Of a stretch of 64,000 nt of DNA, positions 57,398 to 64,000 are shown piece after piece. The notes beneath the pieces were generated by a model. The model was not told where the DNA came from. It made no database searches and worked only from the letters and a program-made list of their open reading frames with translations. Location: positions 1 to 64,000 of the forward strand of contig NZ_FYEA01000003.1 in assembly GCF_900187605.1 (NCBI RefSeq), in the 5' to 3' direction. Positions within the stretch are counted from its first letter, which is position 1, and every line of letters begins with the position of its first letter. Origin of the DNA: Pseudomonas sp. Irchel 3H7. GTDB lineage: Bacteria > Pseudomonadota > Gammaproteobacteria > Pseudomonadales > Pseudomonadaceae. The position numbers were made by a program, and so were the translations under genes.

Positions 57398-58525
57398 ATG
57401 CCCGCCACTTTCACCAAAAGCGCCCTGGTCCTGAGCCTGCTGCTCGGCCTCGGTCAGGCGCACGCCGCCAGCCAGACTGATCCGAAAGCGATCGCTGCCA
57501 CCAACGGCATCCCGCACCCGGCGGTGATCGCTCACCGTGGCGCCTCTTTCGATGCGCCGGAATCCACTGCGGCGTCCTACAAACTGGCCCGCGATCTGGG
57601 CGCCGACTACCTGGAAATGGACCTGCAGCGCAGCAAGGACGGCGTGTTGTTCGCCCTGCACGACGACAACCTGCAACGCACCACTGACGTTGCGACCAAA
57701 TTCCCGGATCGCAAGGACGCCTCGGCCACCGCGTTCACCATGGCCGAACTGAAAACACTCGACGCCGGCAGTTGGTTCAACACCAAGTACCCGGATCGCG
57801 CGCGCCCGACTTACGCCGGGCTGAAAATTCTGACCCTTGATGAAATCATCGACATCGCCCAAGCCAATCCGCAACACAAGCCGGGCCTGTACATCGAGAC
57901 CAAAGAGCCGCAACTGTTTCCCGGGATCGAGAAAGACCTGAAAGAGAAACTGCAGGATCGCGGCTGGCTGAGCCCGGCCGGTTCGAAACTGGCAAAAAGT
58001 GCGCTGGGTGTGGGTCAAGGCAAGGGCAAAGTGATCCTGCAAACGTTCGAGAAAAACAGCCTCGAACTGCTGGAAAAAGAAATGCCGCAAGTGCCGAAAA
58101 TCCTCCTGTTGTGGGTGGGCGAAGGCAGCATCGAGCCAAAATCGAAAGTGACGTTTGCCGAATCCGGCGAGAAAGACAAAAACGTTTTCTACGGCAAACA
58201 AGAGCCGAAGTCCGAAGCCGAATTCAAACAATGGGTGGATTACGCCAAGGCCCAAGGCGCAATCGGTACCGGCCCGTCGGCGAAGCTGACCAAGGGTGGC
58301 GATCAGAGCTATTCGGATCTGGTGCAACCGTGGATGAATAAATACACCCACGACCAGGGCATGCTAGTGCACGTCTACACCGTCGACGAGCCGGTGGACT
58401 TCGAGAAAGTCATGGCGGCCGGTGTCGACGGCATCTTCACCAACCGTGCCAGCGAACTGTTGAAGTTCTATAAACGCCCGGCGGCCGGCAGCGTTGATCA
58501 GGTACTGAAGAACAACGGCTTCTGA
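57398..58525 (+). CDS. glpQ: periplasmic glycerophosphodiester phosphodiesterase
   Basis: 375 residues. Signal peptide MPATFTKSALVLSLLLGLGQ + AHA, then a GDPD TIM barrel: IAHRGASFDAPESTAASY (catalytic His and metal-binding Glu), YLEMDLQRSKDGVLFALHDD (metal-binding EMD and second catalytic His), and a C-terminal VHVYTVDEPVDFEKVMAAGVDGIFTN. It hydrolyses glycerophosphodiesters from phospholipids to glycerol-3-phosphate and alcohol. AAGGA stands 9 bases upstream. A palindrome followed by TTTTGTTT after the stop may end transcription. Confidence 0.95.
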   Translation: MPATFTKSALVLSLLLGLGQAHAASQTDPKAIAATNGIPHPAVIAHRGASFDAPESTAASYKLARDLGADYLEMDLQRSKDGVLFALHDDNLQRTTDVATKFPDRKDASATAFTMAELKTLDAGSWFNTKYPDRARPTYAGLKILTLDEIIDIAQANPQHKPGLYIETKEPQLFPGIEKDLKEKLQDRGWLSPAGSKLAKSALGVGQGKGKVILQTFEKNSLELLEKEMPQVPKILLLWVGEGSIEPKSKVTFAESGEKDKNVFYGKQEPKSEAEFKQWVDYAKAQGAIGTGPSAKLTKGGDQSYSDLVQPWMNKYTHDQGMLVHVYTVDEPVDFEKVMAAGVDGIFTNRASELLKFYKRPAAGSVDQVLKNNGF

Positions 58526-58549
58526 TCTTAAATCAAGGCGTTTTCATCG

Positions 58550-58606
58550 CGGGCAAGCCACGCTCCCACAGGTTCTGTGCAGGTGCATGGCTTGCCCGTT
58601 TTGTTT
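58550..58606 (+). terminator. REP-derived hairpin, probable terminator of glpQ
   Basis: CGGGCAAGCCA (58550-58560) pairs with TGGCTTGCCCG (58588-58598), followed by TTTTGTTT. The left arm belongs to a REP-like element (58546-58571). Confidence 0.6.
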
Positions 58607-58687
58607 GGCTTTGGGATTTTAAGGGTGAGTTAAGTTGCACTGGTTAACCTGAGGCCACTTAAACGAATCACCCCAAGGAACGAACCG

Positions 58688-58993
58688 ATGAAAACTTTGA
58701 CTGCCCTGTTTACCGCCGCTGCCCTGACTCTTACCGCTGGCCTGGCCCAGGCTGATGTTCGCGTTGACCAGATTCCTGAACTGGTTAAGTCGGGCAAAAT
58801 CAAGTCGCTGGAGTCGATGAACGCCGAAGCGCTGAAACTGCATCCGGGTGCGACGATTACTGACACTGATCTGGATAACCACTTCAATGGTTATGAGTAT
58901 GAAGTTGAATTGAAAACTGCTGATGGCAAAGAGTTCGATGTGGACTTTGATGCAACTACCGGCAAAGTGCTGAGCAACAAGCAAGACACTTGA
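58688..58993 (+). CDS. secreted PepSY-domain protein
   Basis: 101 residues. Signal peptide MKTLTALFTAAALTLTAGLAQA, then one PepSY domain (IPELVKSGKIKSLESMNAEA, NGYEYEVELKTADGKEFDVDFDATTGKVL). PepSY domains are small periplasmic modules that inhibit or modulate proteases and sensors. AAGGA stands 9 bases upstream. Monocistronic, with its own terminator. Confidence 0.9.
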   Translation: MKTLTALFTAAALTLTAGLAQADVRVDQIPELVKSGKIKSLESMNAEALKLHPGATITDTDLDNHFNGYEYEVELKTADGKEFDVDFDATTGKVLSNKQDT

Positions 58994-59007
58994 TTGAACG
59001 CACCACC

Positions 59008-59044
59008 AAAAGCCGCACGATTGAAAGATCGTGCGGCTTTTTTT
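59008..59044 (+). terminator. terminator of the PepSY gene
   Basis: An 11-bp stem AGCCGCACGAT / ATCGTGCGGCT (59011-59021 with 59028-59038) preceded by A and followed by a run of seven T. Confidence 0.92.
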
Positions 59045-59092
59045 GTGTCTGGTGTTTGGCTTGGTTGATGTGTTGTCAGTGAGATTTTCTCC

Positions 59093-59264
59093 CCCTCACC
59101 CCAGCCCTCCCGAAACGTCGGACCGCCCCCAAGGGGGCGAGGGGGAAAGGGAGCCGATCGGGGGTTACTCAAGACCTGAATGCGCCTCGATATTTCAGGT
59201 CGACGTACCTCAAATAGTCACCACGGTCAGTTCCCTCTCCCTTGGGAGAGGGCTAGGGTGAGGG
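59093..59264. repeat. large inverted repeat, CCCTCACCCCAGCCCTC type
   Basis: CCCTCACCCCAGCCCTC (59093-59109) and GAGGGCTAGGGTGAGGG (near 59248-59264) are near-complementary ends of a 170-bp element with GC-rich inner hairpins (e.g. CCGCCCCCAAGGGGGCGAGG). This is a recurrent intergenic element in many proteobacterial genomes. No gene is supported in 59045-59273. Confidence 0.75.
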
Positions 59265-59273
59265 AAAAGGGCA

Positions 59274-59717
59274 TCACGCCGAGGTGCTGACCAGCGAACC
59301 CGAGGTGCTCGAGTCAGAATCCTGCAACGCCTGCAACAACGAGGCAGTAGCAGTGGACAGGGACGCGGAGGTAGCGGTGATCTGCGCCTGTGCAGCGGCT
59401 ACTTCGGCAGCCTTGGCATCAGAACTTTCCTGCTTCGCCTGCGCCGCTTGCAACGCTTGCTGCTCCTCCTGCAATTGCTTCTGCAGTTCGGCAATCTGCT
59501 TGCGCAGTTCCTTCACCGAATCCGATTCTTCACTGCTGGAATCGCTGTCACCCGCCGGTGCCGCACCACCGCCCGCAGCCACTTTGCTGGTGTCCGCTTT
59601 CACGCCAGTGCTGGCGGCTGCCGTGGTCGAGGTCTCGTCACCGACGTCGCTGATTGCGGTTTTAGTGGTGGGTGTCGTGACGGTCTGATTGATCGAAACT
59701 GAAGTAATGCTGACCAT
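59274..59717 (-). CDS. coiled-coil, Ser/Thr/Ala-rich hypothetical protein
   Basis: 147 residues. An N-terminal Thr/Ser-rich stretch, an acidic Ser run, then a coiled coil with regular heptads (VKELRKQIAELQKQLQEEQQ, about residues 68-110) and a Ser/Thr-rich tail. No signal peptide. It may be related to FlxA-like small coiled-coil proteins; function unknown. GGAG stands 7 bases before the ATG. It follows the chemoreceptor gene on the same strand. Confidence 0.75.
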   Translation of the reverse strand: MVSITSVSINQTVTTPTTKTAISDVGDETSTTAAASTGVKADTSKVAAGGGAAPAGDSDSSSEESDSVKELRKQIAELQKQLQEEQQALQAAQAKQESSDAKAAEVAAAQAQITATSASLSTATASLLQALQDSDSSTSGSLVSTSA

Positions 59718-59827
59718 GGAAAGGCTCCAATGCCGGTGATAGATAACCGGTCATCGACCATGGCTGCATCAATTTGAGATCGACTGTGTACCGACTCGGT
59801 ATCCGAATCGGTACACGTTCAATGACC

Positions 59828-61450
59828 TCAGGCGCTGAGGCGCGCGGTGACTTCGTTCAACTGCCCCGACAGACTATGCAGGTTCTGACTGGCGCTTTCA
59901 GTGCGCTGCACATTGTCGAGGTTGGTGCTGGCGATCGAGGTGATCTCGGTGAGGTTGCGCGAGATGTCCTCGGCCACCGAGGTCTGCTCTTCCGCAGCGG
60001 TGGCGATCTGACGGTTCATGTCGCGAATCGCTTCCACTGCGTGGGTGATGCGCTCCAGCATCGCACCGGCCTGGGTCACTTGCTCAACGCTTTCATCACT
60101 GCGCGTCTGGCCGCTGTCGATGGCTTGCGCCGCATCCACCGCGCCGGTCTGCACGCTCTGAATGATCTGGTTGATCTCGATGATCGACTCGGCGGTGCGT
60201 TGTGCGAGGTTGCGCACTTCATCGGCAACCACCGCAAAACCACGCCCGGCCTCACCGGCCCGCGCCGCTTCAATCGCGGCGTTGAGCGCCAGCAGATTGG
60301 TCTGTTCGGCGATGCCGCGAATCACCTCCAGCACCTTGCCGATGCGGCCGCTGTCGGCTTCCAGACGACGAATCACCGTGGCGGTATTGGCGATTTCGCC
60401 GCGCATCTGCGTGATCGAGTGGATGGTGCTCTGCATGACCTTTTCACCCTGTTGGGCGGACTGATCAGCGTCGTCGGCCGCACGCGCGGCATCGGCGGCG
60501 TGACGCGCCACTTCCTGTGCGGTGGCGGACATTTCGTTCATCGCCGTAGCGACTTGATCGGTGCGGTTGAACTGCTCGTTGGTGCCGCCAGCCATGGTCG
60601 TGGCGATCGCGTTCAACTCGCCGCTGGCGCTGTCCAGATCACTGGCGCTGCGCTGCAGACGGGTGAAGGTTTCGGCGAGAAAATCACGCAAGGTGTTGGC
60701 GGCAGCAGCGAGATTGCCCAGTTCATCCTGACGGTCGCTGACCACACGTTCGGCCAGTTTGCCGCGACTCAATTGGGTGACGTAATCGATCAGTTTACGG
60801 ATCGGCTCGACCAGGTTGCGGTTGACCAGCCACAGGCTCAACAGGCCGATCAGCAGACCCGACGCGAGCATCACCAACAGCCCCAACAACACCGTGCGAT
60901 CAGCTTCGGCACTGATCAGCGCCGACTGCGCGGTGCCTTGCTTGCGCAACTCGGCGACCAGTTCGCTCATCTGATCGCTGGCGGCACGGTCAACGCCTTT
61001 GACCGCCGCGTCACCTGCCGTCGGATCACCACCGGCAGCCACGTAGGCATCGCGGCCCTTCTGATAGGCAGAACCCAACTGACGATGCTCATCACGCAAA
61101 CGTTCGATGCGGTTTTTCAGGCTCGGCTCGAGACCTTTCTGGCCGGCCAGTTCACCGAGGATGTTCTGCACATCGCGCTGACGGTCTTCGAACTGCCCCC
61201 AGTACTTGGCCAGATCCGCCGGCTGCTTGCCGCGCAACAACACGTTTTTCCATTCCTGCACCTGCACCTTGAATTGCAGGTTCGCCTCGTCGATCAATTG
61301 CGAAGTGTGCAAGGGACCGGCGATCAACTGGCTGTAACTCTGCACGCCGTTGGACAGGAAATGAAAACAGGCCAGGGCAATCAACAGCACCGCCAACAGG
61401 CTGCCGCTCAGCAGGGCGAGAATTTGCGTTCTCAGGGATTTTTGCAGCAT
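59828..61450 (-). CDS. methyl-accepting chemotaxis protein
   Basis: 540 residues. TM1 at about 12-32, a helical periplasmic ligand domain (about 33-195), TM2 at about 196-216, HAMP (about 217-270) and a cytoplasmic signalling domain with the conserved tip [20 protein letters not shown] and [14 protein letters not shown]. It senses an unknown ligand and signals through CheA/CheW. The start [11 protein letters not shown] is chosen over one ten codons upstream. No specific ligand motif is recognised. Confidence 0.92.
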   Translation of the reverse strand: MLQKSLRTQILALLSGSLLAVLLIALACFHFLSNGVQSYSQLIAGPLHTSQLIDEANLQFKVQVQEWKNVLLRGKQPADLAKYWGQFEDRQRDVQNILGELAGQKGLEPSLKNRIERLRDEHRQLGSAYQKGRDAYVAAGGDPTAGDAAVKGVDRAASDQMSELVAELRKQGTAQSALISAEADRTVLLGLLVMLASGLLIGLLSLWLVNRNLVEPIRKLIDYVTQLSRGKLAERVVSDRQDELGNLAAAANTLRDFLAETFTRLQRSASDLDSASGELNAIATTMAGGTNEQFNRTDQVATAMNEMSATAQEVARHAADAARAADDADQSAQQGEKVMQSTIHSITQMRGEIANTATVIRRLEADSGRIGKVLEVIRGIAEQTNLLALNAAIEAARAGEAGRGFAVVADEVRNLAQRTAESIIEINQIIQSVQTGAVDAAQAIDSGQTRSDESVEQVTQAGAMLERITHAVEAIRDMNRQIATAAEEQTSVAEDISRNLTEITSIASTNLDNVQRTESASQNLHSLSGQLNEVTARLSA

Positions 61451-61726
61451 CGAAAGATACTCAGGACAAGGATGAGGCACGCCCGATAGAGCGTGAAATT
61501 TTGCCGGACATCCGTGTCGGCACGCCTTGGCTCATGGCCAAGCGCGCGCAACGTAACCCAAGCGTGATCGGCGCGCCAGAGCGCTTCTTGAAGAAAATCC
61601 GACCACCGGTAAGTCGCTGATTTGACGTCACTTTGCTGTCATATAAACGTCATGTGACATTGCGATGATGCGGCTCAGTGAACCTGCCATTTGCGTACCG
61701 ACGCACCCTCCTCGCAGCGAGCCTCC

Positions 61727-62749
61727 ATGAACCACAGCCTCGACATCAGTCATCGCGATCCTGATCTGTTTGGCCTGCTCTACGGCTATCGCTTCCTGCC
61801 CGGCGAACGTGGTCGCGAAGTCGATTCGGCCACAGCGTTGCGCTGTTTGCAGGACGACAGCGACAGCGGTGAATTCCTTTGGCTGCACCTCAATCTGGCG
61901 CATGCGGCGTGCGAGCGCTGGATGAAAAGTCATCTGCAATTGCCCGAAGAGTTTTTCGAGGCGCTGCACGAAGGCTCGCGCTCGACGCGCATCGAGCATG
62001 TCGATTCGGCGTTGCTGGCGGTGGTCAACGATGTGGTGTTCAACCTCAGCAGCATGGTCTCCTCGGACGTATCGACGCTGTGGGTTTGTGTGCGCAGCAA
62101 ACTGATCGTCAGTGCACGTCTGCAACCGCTGCACTCGGTGGACAAATTGCGCTCGTCGGTGAAGGCTGGCGAACGCTTTCGTTCCCCCTCGGAACTGCTT
62201 GTGCATCTGCTGCGCGATCAAGGCGAAGTGCTGACGCAGATCGTGCGCAAGACCAGCATGAGCGTCGATCAGGTCGAGGACGAATTGCTTTCCTCGCGGC
62301 TGTCGACCAATCGCGCCGAACTCGGTGCCAACCGGCGGGTGCTGGTGCGTCTGCAACGGCTGTTGGCGCTGGAACCGGGTTCGTTATTGCGTTTGCTCAA
62401 TCGGCCGCCGCCCTGGTTGCAGAAGGAGGACGTCAAGGAATTGCGCAAATCCACCGAGGAGTTTGCGCTGATCATCAACGACCTCACTGCACTGGGTGAG
62501 CGGATCAAACTGCTGCAGGAAGAGATCGCCGCCAACCTCAACGAACAGAGCAACCGCACGCTGTTTACTTTGACGGTGGTGACTGTGCTCGCGTTGCCAA
62601 TCAACATCATTGCCGGTTTTTTCGGGATGAATGTGGGCGGGGTGCCGTTGTCGCAGGATCCGGAAGGGTTCTGGATTTTGGTCGCACTGGTGGCGACGTT
62701 TACCGTGATTGCCGGGCGTTGGGCGTTTCGCAAGCGCGGAGACTACTGA
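61727..62749 (+). CDS. CorA-family (ZntB-like) divalent cation transporter
   Basis: 340 residues. A long cytoplasmic N-terminal domain (LWLHLNLAHAACERWMKSHLQLPEE, alpha/beta funnel) leads to a stalk helix and two C-terminal transmembrane helices (about 287-307 and 317-335) joined by the loop FFGMNVGGVPL with the GMN signature. ZntB-type members move Zn2+ or other divalents; Mg2+ is also possible. The Shine-Dalgarno is weak. Confidence 0.9.
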   Translation: MNHSLDISHRDPDLFGLLYGYRFLPGERGREVDSATALRCLQDDSDSGEFLWLHLNLAHAACERWMKSHLQLPEEFFEALHEGSRSTRIEHVDSALLAVVNDVVFNLSSMVSSDVSTLWVCVRSKLIVSARLQPLHSVDKLRSSVKAGERFRSPSELLVHLLRDQGEVLTQIVRKTSMSVDQVEDELLSSRLSTNRAELGANRRVLVRLQRLLALEPGSLLRLLNRPPPWLQKEDVKELRKSTEEFALIINDLTALGERIKLLQEEIAANLNEQSNRTLFTLTVVTVLALPINIIAGFFGMNVGGVPLSQDPEGFWILVALVATFTVIAGRWAFRKRGDY

Positions 62750-62758
62750 CGCCTGAAC

Positions 62759-62861
62759 GCTCGTTCCCACGCTCTGCGTGGGAATGCATCAAGTGACGCT
62801 CTGCGTCACAGGGACGCGGAGCGTCCCGGGCGTCATTCCCACGCAGAGCGTGGGAACGAGC
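62759..62861. repeat. compound palindromic element with GCTCGTTCCCACGCTC arms
   Basis: Arms GCTCGTTCCCACGCTCTGCG + TGGGAATG (62759-62786) and its exact complement (62834-62861). Inside lie TGACGCTCTGCGTCA and GGGACGCGGAGCGTCCC palindromes. A third class of extragenic repeat in this window, different in sequence from the REPs. Confidence 0.9.
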
Positions 62862-62973
62862 AGAAGACCGACGGTTGGGGTATTCAGCCAAACACTGACA
62901 TGGCGCAGTCTCTCTGTAACATTCTGCAACGATCATGGGCGACATTCCTTCCCTCGCTCAGGATTGTCCTGCC

Positions 62974-64000
62974 ATGGCTACTCCCTCCCTGACCGTCAGC
63001 CCCACGTCCGCCCACAGTGGCAGGCCAGCCCTCGACAAGAAAACCGGTCCGTTCACCTACGTGATCTTTTTCGCCGTGTTGGCCATGGGGATGCTGTTCA
63101 CCGCCTACAGCCTGATGCACGACATGCACGAACTCGGCACGGTGGTCACCACGTGGACGCCGTTTCTGTTGCTCGGTGTGGCGCTGCTGATTGCCCTGGG
63201 CTTTGAGTTCGTCAATGGTTTCCACGACACCGCCAACGCCGTCGCGACGGTGATCTATACCCACTCGCTGCCGCCGAACGTGGCGGTGGTCTGGTCGGGT
63301 TTCTTCAACTTCCTCGGTGTGCTGCTTTCGAGCGGCGCGGTGGCGTTCGGCATCATCGCTTTGCTGCCGGTGGAATTGATTCTGCAGGTCGGTTCTTCCG
63401 CCGGTTTCTCGATGATTTTCGCCCTGCTGATCGCGGCGATCCTGTGGAACCTCGGCACCTGGTGGCTGGGTTTGCCGGCGTCGTCGTCACACACTTTGAT
63501 CGGTTCAATCATCGGCGTCGGCGTGGCGAATGCCTTGATGCACGGCCGTGACGGCACCAGCGGTGTCGACTGGGCGCAGGCGACCAAAATCGGTTACGCC
63601 TTGCTGCTCTCGCCGCTGGTGGGTTTCGGTTGTGCGGCGCTGTTGCTGTTGGCGTTGCGCGCGTTCGTGAAAAATCGTTCGCTGTACAAGGCCCCGGAAG
63701 GCAACACCCCGCCGCCATGGTGGATTCGCGGGTTGCTGATTCTGACCTGCACCGGCGTGTCCTTCGCTCACGGCTCCAACGACGGCCAGAAAGGCATGGG
63801 CCTGATCATGCTGATTCTGGTCGGCACGCTGCCGATGGCTTACGCCTTGAACCGCACCATGCCGGAAGAACAATCGCTGCAGTTTGCCGCCGTGGCGCAA
63901 GTCACCCAGCAAGCGCTGGTGAAAAGTGCACCGCTGCCGACGCCCGCCGATCCGCGTGCAGTGCTCTCCGATTACGTGCGCAGCAAGGACGCCACGCCAC
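62974..64000 (+). CDS. PiT-family inorganic phosphate transporter (partial, cut by window edge)
   Basis: 342 codons are seen without a stop before the right edge. PiT family: first signature FEFVNGFHDTANAVATVIY (about residues 80-98), a long run of hydrophobic helices, a cytoplasmic loop, then the second signature FAHGSNDGQKGMGL (about 267). It takes up phosphate (or metal-phosphate) with protons. AGGA lies 9-10 bases upstream. About one third of the protein should lie beyond the window. Confidence 0.93.
   Translation, partial: MATPSLTVSPTSAHSGRPALDKKTGPFTYVIFFAVLAMGMLFTAYSLMHDMHELGTVVTTWTPFLLLGVALLIALGFEFVNGFHDTANAVATVIYTHSLPPNVAVVWSGFFNFLGVLLSSGAVAFGIIALLPVELILQVGSSAGFSMIFALLIAAILWNLGTWWLGLPASSSHTLIGSIIGVGVANALMHGRDGTSGVDWAQATKIGYALLLSPLVGFGCAALLLLALRAFVKNRSLYKAPEGNTPPPWWIRGLLILTCTGVSFAHGSNDGQKGMGLIMLILVGTLPMAYALNRTMPEEQSLQFAAVAQVTQQALVKSAPLPTPADPRAVLSDYVRSKDATP

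Noticed and set aside
62890..62935. Pho-box-like direct repeat (CTGTAAC...CTGCAAC) before the phosphate transporter
   Set aside because: The repeat distance is 10 rather than 11 bp and the match to the Pho-box consensus is weak.

Overview
The window looks like chromosomal DNA of a Pseudomonas of the P. fluorescens group. The evidence is the conserved neighbourhood (amrZ, mgtE, tRNA-Arg/tRNA-Ser, csrA/rsmA, lysC, alaS; the aru/ast and aot arginine loci with argR; acsA; nrdB), high G+C coding sequence, and many REP palindromes of types common in that group. No species can be named from the sequence alone.

Layout. 1-690: leader and three tandem promoters of an rRNA operon whose 16S gene lies just beyond the left edge on the minus strand, then tRNA-Arg(CCT). 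985-5078: two small proteins, phnN, amrZ, mgtE and a secreted SmpA-like protein. 5098-5669: three identical tRNA-Arg(ACG) genes and tRNA-Ser(GCT). 5732-11209 (minus strand): csrA, lysC, alaS, ltaE. 11412-12193: FMN riboswitch and a type II lumazine synthase. 12315-20193 (minus strand): arginine succinyltransferase pathway, aruC-aruF-aruG-astD-astB-(96-aa protein)-astE. 20498-28300: a 2600-residue toxin-like protein built from five tandem leucine-rich-repeat modules. 28320-33722 (minus strand): argR and the arginine/ornithine ABC importer aotJQMOP. 33723-34880: gene-free, with an 86-bp-period REP array. 34881-39374: acsA, a DUF2790 protein and nrdB with a NrdR box.

39476-44090 is accessory DNA and the most interesting part. 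A visibly AT-richer, tightly packed three-gene operon on the minus strand encodes an sce7726-family PD-(D/E)XK nuclease-like protein, an sce7725/Beta-family protein and a RES-domain (NAD+-degrading type) protein with an N-terminal zinc ribbon. Divergent from it is a structured leader that resembles the phage P4 CI-RNA immunity region: a roughly 75-nt stem-loop carries a segment complementary to two flanking repeats. The leader precedes a 30-codon ORF, a BRO-N protein and an McrA-like HNH nuclease. The arrangement suggests a defence or satellite-phage-derived island.

44277-64000 is mostly ordinary accessory and core genes: secreted proteins, a TauE/SafE permease, AraC, TetR and LysR regulators, an HTH gene with an SOS box, a metallo-beta-lactamase-fold hydrolase, a MASE2-GGDEF cyclase next to a BdlA-like PAS-PAS-MCP protein, glycerophosphodiesterase, PepSY protein, chemoreceptor, CorA/ZntB-like transporter, and the start of a PiT phosphate transporter cut by the right edge.
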